A stretch of 64,000 nucleotides of DNA from Gonocerus acuteangulatus (taxonomy: Eukaryota > Arthropoda > Insecta > Hemiptera > Coreidae). The DNA is taken from positions 122,834,235-122,898,234 of the forward strand of contig OX328132.1 in NCBI GenBank assembly GCA_946811695.1, in the 5' to 3' direction. Below the pieces are notes generated by a model. The model worked only from the letters and a program-made list of their open reading frames with translations. It was not told where the DNA came from and made no database searches. The position numbers were made by a program, and so were the translations under genes. Below, piece after piece: positions 1 through 9,651 of this stretch (its first letter is position 1; each line of letters starts with the position of its first letter).

Positions 1-229
1 GGCTCAATTTCTTTTGAGGATTTCAATTAACTGAAAATACTCCATCTTCCGATCGGTCCTACTTCACTCAGAATTAATATTGTCCAGACTGGACAATGGT
101 CCAAAGGATCCAATCCTTACAGAAAACACTACACAATGGGATTCAGTCCCATTCAGTAATTTCCGCTCCTTTATCGGATATCATTCAAATCAATTTGTGT
201 GAATTTTAATTCTACCCCTTTTGTTGTAT
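1..229. other. No feature recognised
   Basis: AT-rich sequence without a convincing reading frame. A 16-base string at 83-98 recurs at 15933-15948, too short to define a family. Confidence 0.5.
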
Positions 230-621
230 TTATTAATTTCAGTTTCAATTTTTCAATTTATTTTATTGCATACAGGGTTTCCCCATTGCAAGGAGTTGGA
301 CCTTATATAATGTTTTTAGTCCTATGTTAGTAATATATTCATAAACATACCCCAACATAAAACTTACACATATGTTCTATTTACATACAGATACTTTGTG
401 AAATAATAAAGTTTAACTTAAAATAAAATAATTACATCTTCTATGCATTAAATTTAAGGAGTATTTCTATACATGTACTAAATATAAAATACAATTTCTT
501 AACCAAGAAGTGATTATTAAAAATTATTTTTAGATAGAGAAAACAGTGCAAAAAATGGATTACTTAATATTAAATGTTGGATTTTTTTTTTGTGTGTGTT
601 TTTATTATTATTATTATTGTG
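230..621 (-). mobile_element. Probable 3' untranslated end of a LINE relic
   Basis: On the minus strand this follows the stop of the relic at 622-1226 and runs into an A-rich end containing AATAAAATAAATT near 245-270, as expected of a polyadenylated LINE 3' end. It is non-coding. The exact 3' boundary and any target duplication are not visible. Confidence 0.4.
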
Positions 622-1226
622 TCAATCAGAAATTAATGAAGCTCTCAATTTCAAGGAGTTTTTTATATAGTTATAAATGTGTATATATTCAAATTTTGAG
701 GTTTTGTTTAAGATTTCGTGTAATCGGGAATTTTCAATAGGTTGGTTGATAAACTGGAGGAATTGCCTTCTAATGGGGGAGTAAATAGGACAATGCAAGA
801 TAAAATGGAAAATGTCTTCAAATGCGTTATTATTACAGAGGGTGCAGATTTCCTGAGGGTTAATAGAATAATGGATATTTTTTATTGAAAATTTGATATT
901 GTAGTTGCTGGCTGTTCTCAACTGAGCTATGGTTTTTGCAATAACAAAAGGCAGCCCCATGGTGAGAAATTCATGAGGTTGGCCTGGGGATAATGAAAGA
1001 AATTTGTAAAATGGGTTGTAGTTAGAATTATTCATTTTCTCCAGATCATTACTAAGTAACTTAGCTTTTTGGGCATCTAAAATTATATTAATCCGTCTTT
1101 TGATTAAATTAGGGTCCTGAATTAGCCATGTGTCTAGAGAATCCAAAGTGACAAATATATTTTTAACTTGGGATACCCAATTAAGCTTTATGTTATTTTG
1201 GGGACTCTGATCTAAAAGAAGAAGTT
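622..1226 (-). pseudogene. LINE (non-LTR retrotransposon) C-terminal domain relic
   Basis: About 200 open codons on the minus strand, entered from a stop near 1229 rather than a natural start, so this is a 5'-truncated piece of a pol protein. The C-terminal part has the zinc-binding arrangement that follows the reverse transcriptase in many LINEs: EICTLCNN, then a DIFHF histidine, then ILHC, then RRQFL. Upstream lies NWVSQVKNIF and NPFYKFL. The relic at 31739-32122 aligns with it through NP-x-Y, QLR and EIC-x-LCN, so both belong to one family. No RT catalytic motif is present. Clade unassigned. Confidence 0.7.
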
Positions 1227-1265
1227 AATCAAATGATTCCTAGTATATCGTTTATTATATATCGT

Positions 1266-1424
1266 TTTAGCGCGGTTCTTCCCTCCCCCATAGGGAGGAA
1301 CCCCGCTTATAAGGTGGATACAATGAAACAATCCGGAAGTGCCGACCAAAAAATTTCGCGTTTCAGAACCCCTAGAGACCGAAAATTACGGTGGTTCAAA
1401 TTTGTATATATATATATATGTATA

Positions 1425-1473
<49 letters not shown>

Positions 1474-2635
1474 CTGTTCGTTCATTTCTGGCTTCCCTGA
1501 TGGTCCGATTTTGATGAAATTTGGTACAAAAATCCTTCGTCCAATTTGAAAGGTCAAGTTCGTTAACCAGCAAAATTCGCCCACTGGAAGATGGCGTTTG
1601 GGCGAAATTCGCGCAGAAAAAATCGTAACGCTTACGTTTTTGAGTTCATAAGCTTGTAAGTACTCGTTTTATAGGCTTCTTGGGCTAGGAAAACGAATGA
1701 AACCATTTTCAAGGCGATAGCTTTAACCGTTTTCGAGAAAATTGGAAAAATAGTTTTTGAATACCGTTTTTGGTTTGGGTACTTAGAATCATGGGATTCA
1801 GTTGAAAAATTTTCTGCATGTTCTACTTTAATTAAAACTAATATGTTGAAATTTATGTTACGTTTGGAGTTGAGGAAGGGTCAGAATAAAATATTTTATT
1901 AACAGACATAAAAAGTTTTGGTAACTTTGTATACTTTCCTTAATATCTCGAAAAAGGTTGAGAATCTTGGTAAACGGAAGAATACCATTAGAAAGCTTAC
2001 GAAATGCTCTACAAAAAAGGTTCTGATGAAAGTTTTGATTAGACGATGTCAATCGGAGAAATAAGTGCTTAAAACTTTAAAGTAATTGATTTCGCTTATT
2101 CGAACTGTTCTTTTTGTCTGTTTTTATTCCTTGTTATTTTTTAACTGCTTGTAGTTGGATAATGTATTTGATAATAAATCAGGTTAAGAAAAATAAGAAA
2201 AACAATTTAATCTTAGAGATATGGATTTCCAAGATAGCTTTTCAAATGCCTAGCGGGGACCTTCCTAGGGCTGGATACCCTGGATGGGTATCCAGGTAAG
2301 ATCGTAAATAAGACCTTTCTTGAAAGTAAAGATGGAACTGTCAACTTTGGTCCTCCTCTGCCTCCCGGCACTTTCATTGCTTACGAAGGCTACCAATGAG
2401 TAGCCAAAACGTCCTAAATATAGATTTTTTAACAAAAATCGTATTGAGGTTTCTTTAGCCGAATCCCAACCATTCCATCTTTACTTATCACCTCGACGGC
2501 TAACTATCTAATCTTCATGCTTTCTAGAAATGTGGACCCAAAATAATAACAGCTTCTATTTTAATCATTTTAAATGAGTCTAGAGATAAGAACGGAACCG
2601 CGCTAAGATTATGCAGTTCCTGCGAGTCGGACTTT
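1266..2635 (+). mobile_element. Helentron-like non-autonomous element, copy A1
   Basis: Near full-length copy of a family repeated at 20046, 25645, 37295, 47415 and 59290. It begins TTTTAGCGCGGTTC with a strong terminal hairpin (GGTTC...AGGGAGGAACC, 1271-1308) and has an (AT)n tract at about 1405-1470. It ends with GGAACCGCGCT (2595-2605), a small GCAG-TTC-CTGC hairpin (2613-2623) and GTCGGACTT. The 5' AGCGCGG and 3' CCGCGCT are complementary. Ends of this kind, an internal microsatellite and T-rich target sites resemble Helentron-derived HINE/DINE-1 elements. That class name is inferred. It encodes no protein. Confidence 0.7.
2379..2413 (+). ncRNA. Degenerate hammerhead-like motif inside copy A1
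   Basis: The order is box, 6-bp stem (GGCTAC/GTAGCC), then AAAACGTC. It matches the motif at 49501-49535, but box 1 reads CTTACGA instead of CTGANGA and box 2 reads AAAAC instead of GAAAC. Catalysis would be lost in this copy. Homologue in copy B at 26732-26766. Confidence 0.35.
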
Positions 2636-2901
2636 TTTTTTAGCACTTAGACTGCGGGAGAGGTAAATCCGAATCACTGAAAAAATTGTACATTTTTTTT
2701 CATTTTATAATTACATTTGTTTTGTTAATTTGAAAACTCACCCATATGAATAATTTCCTTCAGAAACATATTGTTTTATAATGACGCACCATGTGCGTCA
2801 TCGACAAGTCTTCATTGAATTGTATATGCAATTTAGTATTACATGTGTGTTGTGCGGGTCTCCCTCAGCACAATCGGAGGATATATTTCTTAATTCAAAT
2901 A
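2636..2901. other. No feature recognised
   Basis: AT-rich spacer between the Helentron-like copy and the pogo-like element. No supported coding or repeat signal. Confidence 0.5.
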
Positions 2902-3165
2902 CAGTAGAACTTGGATAACTCGAACCCCTAGGGACCGATAAAAAAGTTCGAATTATCCAAAATTCGAATTACAAAAGTTTTCGAAAATAAAGGGGAAAAA
3001 ATCGAACTTCATATTTTCACATTTTTTAATTAAAAAAAAATATGTCTTATTTAAAGAACAACAAACATTTCATGAATTGATGATTACGTACATAAGTAAC
3101 AAATAATTTATCAAAAAAATAAAAATAAACGTCTATTGTTTTGGAAAAAAGTCATTGTAATAGGA

Positions 3166-3202
<37 letters not shown>

Positions 3203-3853
3203 TCAGGTAAGTTGGTAAAGTGTTAGGAGGAATTCCAAAGTCCTTGGCAATTTCAGATTTTTTTTTAAAATCCTTTTTCAACTTCTTTAATCGCAGCTAT
3301 TTTCTCTGACAACGTTGAAGTTTTAGAACTTCTAGGCTTCAACATCTTAAATCAACAACTCACAGATCTGCACTGTACACTAAAAATTCAAGGCACAAAC
3401 AACAACAACAGAATACAACAGATCTAGGCGCTGACATATTTTTAACTGAATAAGAAATGAAGATTAGAGGGATGTTAGGAAGGAATTCAAGGATAAAACA
3501 ACCCCTGGAAGAGAGGAAGCGCGACCCACCACTTTGCAGAACTCCTTGAGTCCAAGAACTAGAGTATGAGACCACCGCTATTCTTGTCCCGGAACCCCTA
3601 CATCCGTATCTTATTATCCGCTTTTCCTGATGGGAGAATATTTTCACAAGATTTAAGATCGACCGCGTCTCTGTCCGTCCACTTCCCATTCGAGGTACAG
3701 ATTCGTCAAAAATTCGAATTATCCAAAATTTTATTCGAATTAACCAAGATTTTTTTTTACATTGTTTATGCCCGAAATTCTAGGGACCGAGAGAAATATT
3801 CGAATTAAAGACGATTTCGAATTATCGAAGTTGGAATTATCCATGTTCCACTG
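2902..3853. mobile_element. pogo/Tigger-like DNA transposon, internally deleted
   Basis: Imperfect terminal inverted repeats: left CAGTAGAACTTGGATAACTC, right (reverse complement) CAGTGGAACATGGATAATTC. A TA dinucleotide flanks each side (2900-2901, 3854-3855), the duplication expected for Tc1/mariner-pogo insertions. A minus-strand fragment of a CENP-B/Tigger-type DNA-binding domain lies at 3203-3345. At 952 bp it is too short for a DDE transposase and none is visible. A T homopolymer fills about 3170-3200. Confidence 0.75.
3203..3345 (-). pseudogene. pogo/Tigger transposase N-terminal helix-turn-helix fragment
   Basis: From the ATG at 3345 the minus strand reads MLKPRSSKTSTLSEKIAAI then KEVEKGF, meets a stop in an A-run, and resumes in another frame as KKSEIAKDFGIPPNTLPTYL. 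That is the order found in the N-terminal CENP-B-type DNA-binding domain of pogo/Tigger transposases (alternating LSEK-I--I-EVE and EIAK-FGIP--T). The homopolymer frameshift and the missing DDE domain make it a pseudogene. Placement inside pogo-like inverted repeats supports the call. Confidence 0.75.
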
Positions 3854-3912
3854 TAGTCATTAATCCATGTTCCACTGTAGTCATTAATCCATGTTCCACT
3901 GTAGTCATTAAT
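3841..3912. repeat. 24-bp tandem repeat, 3 copies, containing the pogo 3' end
   Basis: Exactly three units of CCATGTTCCACTG plus TAGTCATTAAT. The first 13 bases of the unit are the terminal bases of the pogo-like right inverted repeat. Transposon end and adjacent flank were therefore amplified together. Confidence 0.9.
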
Positions 3913-4689
3913 TTTTATCCGAATGAAACGTTTCTAAATACCCATACCGAAAATTAGCTTGAATAACTGTTTGTATACACATTTATCGAAAACGCTAACA
4001 GATATCGCTTTATAAATGGTTTCATTCATTTCCCTATGTTAGAAACATTATAAATAGGGTACGCTCAAGAAAAATAAAAAATTAAACGTATTTGCTACGA
4101 TTTACCCCATAAAACAATTTTCCGGTGGAAGGATCAACTAAATTGATTTTTTTACACAATTGATACAGACGTAGTAATTGCCGTTTTTTGGTCTTTTTAT
4201 TGACTATAGCCTTTATTTTTAAGTAAAAAAATGCAGCTGAAACGAAAAAAAAAATAATAAAATTTAAATTGGGGGTTTTTACGAGCCCAGTAGATCTACC
4301 GAAGCGTTGACAAGTTATGCAAACCCGAAACAACTGGGCCGTGGGTCTACCGTACTCACCCGCCAGACATATGTATTTTAATCTATTCTATTTCCAATTA
4401 AAAATGTTATATTGTTTGATCTTCATGACATTATTCAATTATAATTTCTCAAACTTCAAATATAATTCATAATAAATTATAATTCATATTTTTCTCTCAT
4501 ACTTATGAATGAAACTTATGTATTGAAAAATTCGAAAAATCAAAAATATATTAATTTATATCTATCAGTATTTACATTTCAAAAAATATAAATATACGTA
4601 TCTAGGCGGACGGTAGTATATTACACGAAGTATTAGGAGATATTTTCACCTGGATGTCAGGATCATTTTACAAGGATGTTTTATAAATG
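3913..4689. other. No feature recognised
   Basis: AT-rich sequence without convincing frames. The 83-codon minus frame at 4082-4333 shows no recognisable domain and is not supported. Confidence 0.5.
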
Positions 4690-5035
4690 TGAATAAAATT
4701 ATAAAGTTTGATAATGCTACAATGAATAGTTTCTGAGATATAGGCGATGGAGAATCGGAATTTATAGGACTCACTCACTTACTCATCAAAATTATTAGGC
4801 ACTTCCCGAGAAGCTAGAGACTTGATATTTTCCAGGATGATAGAGATTACGGTGTTATTAAAGGTAGAAATCGAAAAATCCTGAAAAGTTGTGTTAGACT
4901 CCGCTTCCATGGGGGAGGGCTGCCCGTTTTGTATTTGTTCCTTCCGAAAACCAACATTCCCTCCAAACCCATCATGTCGGATATCACATGAATCGTCTCG
5001 GTATGAAGAAACTATATTTGATGTTTTAAGAAACA
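4690..5035 (+). repeat. Dispersed repeat DR1, copy 1
   Basis: Matches 33846-34270: the shared core runs from a 'tagtttctgagatat' string through 'aggactcactcact' and 'attaggcacttccc' to 'agttgtgtt-gactccgcttcc'. Non-coding repeat of unknown class; the text resembles the non-coding body of Helitron-like elements but has no defined ends here. Confidence 0.65.
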
Positions 5036-5105
5036 TTTAGACGCATCTTAACATTTTGAAATACATCCCTATTTGTACGACAAACCGCTGATTTATTATA
5101 ATTAA

Positions 5106-5107
<2 letters not shown>

Positions 5108-5160
<53 letters not shown>
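5108..5160. repeat. (AT)n microsatellite
   Basis: Uninterrupted AT/TA dinucleotide tract between DR1 and the palindromic PLE repeat. Confidence 0.95.
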
Positions 5161-5164
<4 letters not shown>

Positions 5165-5282
5165 TCTTGTGAAAGATGACCCGATATATATTTTCCACTT
5201 TTTCTTGTTTGTTTTTCTGGCAGGGGGTCGATAAAGCAGTACACTCTTTGTTCACATTAACTGCTTTATTTGTTATGTTTCG

Positions 5283-5322
5283 CCCGACATGTTTCGTGCC
5301 TTTTCGCACCTTTTCAGGGGCT
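5283..5322 (-). ncRNA. Hammerhead-like ribozyme, core mutated
   Basis: Minus-strand partner of the motif at 5389-5428. Helix I (GCCC/GGGC), helix II (GTGC/GCAC), GAAAC and the GTC cleavage triplet are kept, but the CTGANGA box reads CTGAAAA. The changed base corresponds to the invariant G8, so activity is not expected. Confidence 0.5.
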
Positions 5323-5388
5323 TTCCTTATCAAGTAGACGCCTGACTCAAGCTAGACAACATGACGAGAGGACTTCTTGATAAGGAAA

Positions 5389-5428
5389 GCCCCTGAAGAG
5401 GTGCGAAAAGGCACGAAACATGTCGGGC
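5389..5428 (+). ncRNA. Hammerhead-like ribozyme, intact core (PLE-A)
   Basis: A 40-nt fold in the order expected for a minimal type I hammerhead. Helix I 5' strand is GCCC, box 1 CTGAAGA, helix II GTGC-GAAAAG-GCAC, box 2 GAAAC, two-base loop AT, cleavage triplet GTC, helix I 3' strand GGGC. Helix III is only the AC/GT pair, as in the short hammerheads known from PLE terminal repeats. One unpaired G sits between box 1 and helix II, a deviation from the textbook form. Activity is inferred. Confidence 0.6.
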
Positions 5429-5540
5429 GAAACATAACAAATAAAGCAGTTAATGTGAACAAAGAGTGTACTGCTTTATCGACCCCCTGCCAGAAAAACA
5501 AACAAGAAAAAGTGGAAAATATATATATATATATATATAA

Positions 5541-6071
5541 ATCAGCGGTTTGTCAGCTTGTCTGTTTGCCTGTTTCCACACCGTCCTACCACCGATTTTG
5601 ACCAAACTTGACACACAGGTAGATGTGGATAAGGGGTAGGTCATATACAGGCTATGTCAAAATTATCTATCAGCTGTCTGTCTGTATGTTTGTGCCTTAT
5701 ACAAATTCACCCCATTTGACCGATTTTGACCGAACTTGACACAAAGGTAGGTCTTGATCCGGAGAGCGTCCTAGGCTGGATCAAAATCGTTTACCAGTCG
5801 TCTGTCTTTATGTTTGTTGATTAAACAAATCCACGCCGTTTGACCAAACTTGGCACACAGGTAATCCGGGTATCAGGTATCCGGGGAGTGTCATAGGCTA
5901 GTTCAAAGTCTTCAAGGACTCACAGTTCTAAGGCCTTGGGTTCAAAACTGTGAACCCGAACAGAGACAGATGTATTATTAGATTTTAATATTACTTATTT
6001 GGTTTCTATTTTATTTTCACTTTTCTAGATGCAGAAAGTAGGGGTATCATGGCACGCCGCATAACAGCTAG
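5541..6071 (+). mobile_element. Helitron-like non-autonomous element ending CTAG
   Basis: Follows an (AT)n tract and contains three rough repeats of a segment with 'tctgtct', 'ccgattttgacc' and 'cttgacacacaggtag'. It ends GCATAACAGCTAG followed by T. A CTRR terminus with a T after it fits the Helitron A/T insertion rule. A related element is at 46295-46932. No protein is encoded. Confidence 0.6.
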
Positions 6072-6375
6072 TAAAGCTATAAAAAAAAAAAAATACCGAC
6101 ACGATTAAAAGTAGATGGAATAATAAAACATAGTTCAGGTCCCCGTGTCATCCTCCGCAAGCCATAAATTGACGCCGCCCCTTTGTATCCCTTTTATTCA
6201 AAATGTTTTTTTAGTAGGTGTTCACATTTTTGACAAAACATAAGAAAAAAAAAGTAGTTTCTTTCTATTCCTGTGACTTAGTCATGTTAAGGCTGCACCT
6301 AAATTAGGCCCGTATTTCTCCCGATCCAATCCGATCATACCCGATTTCCTTTTACCGAAAACGGCTGACGAAAGT
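6072..6375. other. Mostly unassigned
   Basis: No gene. The last 60 bases ('cctaaattaggcccg...cgatccaatccgat') look like a degenerate end of the M1 family described next. Confidence 0.4.
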
Positions 6376-6884
6376 GCCTACATTGGTCCCGACCGGATCC
6401 GATCCATTTAGTCACTGCTCGTCAGTAATGACCTCGTAGTGAAGTGAAAATGAGTGATTAATTTAAGAAATACCACATAATAAGCATAGAAACCTTCGAA
6501 TCATATTTTAAAATTATTTGAAAGAAAGGTAGCGAGAAGGTTACAAGTATTGTAAGGATATAAATATCGGAAGGTTATTAACATTGGATGGTTATAAACA
6601 TCTTTCTACGTAATTTAATAAACAAGGAAATCAAAAAACAAAAATGTGAATTGACAATGTTGTTCGAAATTTGATTACCTTTCATTTAAAAAAAAAAAAA
6701 AAAAAAAAATGCATAGAAATCGGTTAAGATGCGGAGGCTGTAGACCTTTTTGAAACACAATATGTGGTTTGGCGCCATTTTGGTTCGTCGGTCCGAAATC
6801 GGCCTAGAAACAAACTAATTTGAAAGGCCGAGAATCGGTGCCCATCGGATCGGATCGGGACCAATGTAGGTATACCCTAAGGCA
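6376..6884. mobile_element. MITE family M1 with inverted ends
   Basis: Ends are inverted copies: left CCTACATTGGTCCCGACC then GGATCCGATCC, right GGATCGGATCGGGACC then AATGTAGG. The interior carries segments shared with 8192-8720, 28301-28475, 35225-35493 and 40100-40300: 'ggttataaacatctttc-acg', 'aatttaataaa', 'attagctttcattt', 'atcggttaagat' and 'aggctgta'. No coding capacity. Target duplication not obvious, so superfamily open. Confidence 0.6.
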
Positions 6885-7245
6885 TGAATTGCCCGTGGCT
6901 GGCGAATAGGAAATCGGCGGTAACTGGATCCTCGGTTGAACTCTACTGCTCCCCTCGCTATTGTTGGCGCCCCCTGGAAATCGGCTATCACGCCGAATTA
7001 TAAGAAGAAAAGTGAGAAGGAAATCGATATTACACTGGCATATTCCATTTCTCCCGGTACATTAATTAATGATTTCTACCAGCTCTCCCTTTCTTCAGGA
7101 CACAGCCTTTTTTTCCAAGGCAGTCTATTTACCGTGCGTATCTTCCGGTACGGTCTTTCAAAACGACAACTATTTACCATCCCATTCGGAAGGCCTACTC
7201 AACATTTATAACCATAATGACTAACTTTTTAATTAATTTTACTTT
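6885..7245. other. No feature recognised
   Basis: A 91-codon plus-strand frame (6936-7211) shows no domain and no supporting context, so no gene is called. Confidence 0.45.
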
Positions 7246-7400
7246 TAGCGCGTTTCTTCCCTCCCCCCATTGGGAGAAAGCCGCTTATAAGGCTGTGAAG
7301 TCAGCGCAAATGTGAAGTGCCAAATAGAAACTTTCATGTTTTAGAACTCGAAGATCACGAAAATAAGAATGGTTCGAATTTATATATATTGAAGATTCTC
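7246..7400 (+). mobile_element. Helentron-like 5' fragment
   Basis: Diverged 5' end of the A1 family: TTTAGCGCGTTTCTTCCC, a hairpin-like 'cccattggga', 'ccgcttataagg', 'aagtgcca', then 'gaaaataagaatggttcgaatt' and a short AT tract. Truncated after the microsatellite position. Confidence 0.65.
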
Positions 7401-7403
7401 CCT

Positions 7404-7735
7404 AAGGGGCACCTACATTGATCTCAATCCGATAGCCACCGACTGTCGGAGGAAAAAGAAACGCGTTCATCTCAATGGAAGTGCCTAAATTGGTCCCGAC
7501 CCGACCCGATAACCACCGATTCTCGGTCGTTCAAACTTGTTAGTTTTTAGACCGATTTCGGACCGACGATGAAAAATGGCGCCTAACGACATTTTGTGTT
7601 TCAAAAAAGGTCTATAGCCTTTACATCTTAATTGATTTCAATGATTTTCTTTTTTTTTTCTTTTTTTTTAAATGAAAGCTAATAAAATGTAGAATAACTT
7701 TGTCATTTCACATTTTTATTTTTTCGTATTTTCGT
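7404..7735. mobile_element. M1-family fragments
   Basis: Two adjacent M1-type ends ('cacctacattgatctcaatccgat' in part, then 'gtgcctaaattggtcccgac') followed by the interior read backwards ('aaggtctatagcct', 'gaaagctaataaaat'). Rearranged or nested copies. Confidence 0.5.
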
Positions 7736-7794
7736 GCTAGGCGGAAGGTCAAACAATAAAAACTTCACCACACAGTTTCACCAACTTTATTACG

Positions 7795-7835
7795 TCCCTA
7801 CACGTTTCACACCTTTTTGGTGCCTCTTCAGGGGA
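7795..7835 (-). ncRNA. Hammerhead-like ribozyme, intact core (PLE-B)
   Basis: Minus-strand fold: helix I TCCC/GGGA, box 1 CTGAAGA, helix II GCACC-AAAAA-GGTGT (one G-T pair), box 2 GAAAC, loop GT, cleavage triplet GTA. Helices I and II differ in sequence from PLE-A yet remain paired. One unpaired G precedes helix II, as in PLE-A. Confidence 0.58.
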
Positions 7836-7856
7836 AAAAATTTACAATTATAAAAC

Positions 7857-8191
7857 TTACAGCCTCAACCTGAGGAGGATAACCTTCCACCAGTACGGCC
7901 ACGTCTAGGCTGTTGTCTATCAGTTACAGCCTCAACCTGAGGAGGATAACCTTCCACCAGTACGGCCACGTCTAGGCTGTTGTCTATCAGTTACAGCCTC
8001 AACCTGAGGAGGTTAACCTTCGACCAGTACGGCCACGCCTAGCCTGTTGTCTATCAGTTACAGCCTCAACCTGAGGAGGATAACCTTCCACCAGTACGGC
8101 CACGTCTAGGCTGTTGTCTATCAGTTACAGCCTCAACCTGAGGAGGATAACCTTCGACCAGTACGGCCACGCCTAGCCTGTTGTATATCAG
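7857..8191. repeat. 67-bp minisatellite, 5 copies
   Basis: Unit begins TTACAGCCTCAACCTGAGG. Variants at a few positions ('ggataacc/ggttaacc', 'ccacc/cgacc', 'gtctaggc/gcctagcc') alternate between units. A single-copy homologue is at about 50129-50178 in the opposite orientation. The period is not a multiple of three, so frames across it are not conserved. Confidence 0.95.
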
Positions 8192-8720
8192 TTTATTAAA
8201 TTTTTCTTTTTTGTTTCCCCTGTTTATTAAATTACGTGTATATAATTCACTTACTTTTACAATTGAATAATATTTAATTTTTATGAATCTTAACCTCAGC
8301 ACTGGTATCGTTGAAATTAACCATTGAACATCTGATTAGACTTCAAAAAGCAAAATCTATTTTCACATCATTCAAAAATCATAATATTTCAATTAATCTC
8401 ATTGTTGAATTAAGATAAATTTTCGTTTTATCAAGATGTGTATGTTCTTTTCCAAGTCTAATCAGGATTTGAATGTTTAATTTCAACGATGTCAATGCTC
8501 ATATCAACTTAGATGAAAAAAAACATTATGTTATGATAAATTGTAATAGTAAGTGGATTATTAACACGTAATTTAGTAAACAAGTGAAACAAAAGCCAAA
8601 AATCTACCAAAACAAAGTTGTTCTAAATTTTATTAGCTTTCATGTAAGATAAAATTCATTGAAATCGGGCGTCGGCCGTTGTCGGTCAAACGAAATCGGA
8701 GCCTTATCCGGCGTCGAACA
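8192..8720. mobile_element. Palindromic M1-related MITE
   Basis: Arms at about 8205-8345 and 8445-8600 are inverted: 'cctgtttattaaattacgtg' against 'cacgtaatttagtaaacaag', and 'ggtatcgttgaaatt' against 'aatttcaacgatgtc'. The right part continues into the M1 interior. The arm is also present at 35330-35495. Confidence 0.55.
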
Positions 8721-8769
8721 GTGGGAAAAAATCCATTTTTACCCCACATGGTGTTTCCTGGGTAACTTT

Positions 8770-8885
8770 AAAGTGCAATAATACACTGTACAAAATTATG
8801 TAGTAGCGTTAATTTTGATCATACCTTATTTAACGCTATATAAAAACTACTTATCGGCCGTGGTGAAGCACGGGTAGTCAGCTAG
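8770..8885 (+). mobile_element. Helitron-like 3' end
   Basis: Ends 'ggtgaagcacgggtagtcag' then CTAG followed by T, matching the terminus type at 6071 and 46932. The 5' part is not identifiable. Confidence 0.5.
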
Positions 8886-8994
8886 TAAATAAATAAACCA
8901 ACGTTATTTTTATTATTTATGAATTCTGGAACTTATAAATTTTCTAGTTGCCAATTCCATACAACCACATCGCTTCCACGGAAATGCGCTAAAA

Positions 8995-8996
<2 letters not shown>

Positions 8997-9050
<54 letters not shown>
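8997..9050. repeat. (AT)n microsatellite
   Basis: Pure dinucleotide tract abutting the left end of PLE-1; the short frames through it (YIYI...) are artefacts. Confidence 0.95.
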
Positions 9051-9052
<2 letters not shown>

Positions 9053-9290
9053 TTTTTTATCCTAGGAGGCATGGGGTCATTAAAGCAGTCTTCCTTTATT
9101 ACACCACTTTATTTATTGGGCCCGACATGTTTCGTGCATCTTTTCTTCGCACCTCTTCAGGGGCACTTCTACAACAAAATATAATTTTTTGAGCATTCAC
9201 ACAAACCTTTTTTTCTACTATATTAAAACTATCAATACGATCTTTGAACTGTTCCACAAAATGCATTAAAACATTATCATTCTCCATTAA
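9049..9290 (-). repeat. PLE-1 terminal repeat, left
   Basis: Contains 'cctaggaggcatggggtc', 'attaaagcagt', 'tattgggcccgacatg' and the hammerhead-like fold. Direct copy at 12637-12832, inverted copy at 13300-13510. Confidence 0.85.
9120..9164 (-). ncRNA. Hammerhead-like ribozyme, intact core (PLE-1 left)
   Basis: Minus strand: helix I GCCC/GGGC, box 1 CTGAAGA, helix II GTGC/GCAC with an 11-base loop, box 2 GAAAC, AT loop, cleavage triplet GTC. All core bases expected of a hammerhead are kept apart from one extra G before helix II. Confidence 0.6.
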
Positions 9291-9651
9291 ATGTTACCCC
9301 TACCCTAAATATTGCAATAATTATAGCTAAATTACATATTTTTTTATAAAAGGTTTTGAGTCCTACCTTGCAAGGAAGTCCTCCCGTTACCAAGTACTCC
9401 CTCTGGAGTCCGGCTTAATACTAACCCTGTAAGTGGATTGCCAAAATGGTCCTGTCGTTATCTGTCCTTTGTTGTTGTCCTAGTAAAGTCTACTCGTCAA
9501 ATATTTTTTTATAAATTTTTGATATTAATCTATTATTCCATAGAAAATTTGGTGAACATTTTTCAGATCAGTTCTTTTATTCACTGCTATTTTCGAATTT
9601 TTTAAAATATAAATATTTTCTTTTATTTTCCTTTTCAGGGTATTTCTTTCT

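Larger units (their letters stand above)
5165..5545. mobile_element. Palindromic Penelope-like terminal repeat (PLE-A)
   Basis: Two arms of about 145 bp (5189-5332 and 5376-5520) are inverted copies separated by about 43 bp. Each carries the element's AATAAAGCAG segment and a hammerhead-like sequence next to CATGTCGGGC. The same module occurs in PLE-1 at 9049 and 13510, where it flanks Penelope-type coding sequence. Head-to-head and inverted terminal repeats are typical of PLE insertions. No coding sequence remains here. Confidence 0.7.
7736..8191 (-). mobile_element. Penelope-like terminal repeat (PLE-B), minus orientation
   Basis: Homologous to 50113-50318 on the other strand: shared 'acgtaataaagttggtgaaact', 'ttccgcctagcacgaaaatacg' and a hammerhead-like fold (7795-7835). 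At 50 kb the upstream segment occurs once; here it is a five-copy 67-bp array (7857-8191). Assigned to PLEs by the hammerhead-bearing module shared in layout with PLE-1. Confidence 0.55.

Noticed and set aside
83..98. 16-bp match with 15933-15948
   Set aside because: Too short and isolated to define a repeat.
5165..5545. Assembly artefact as explanation of the palindrome
   Set aside because: The arms differ at several bases, including the hammerhead core, and flanks differ, so a simple inverted-read artefact is unlikely, though not excluded.
6936..7211. 91-codon frame
   Set aside because: No domain, no repeats, no neighbouring coding signal.
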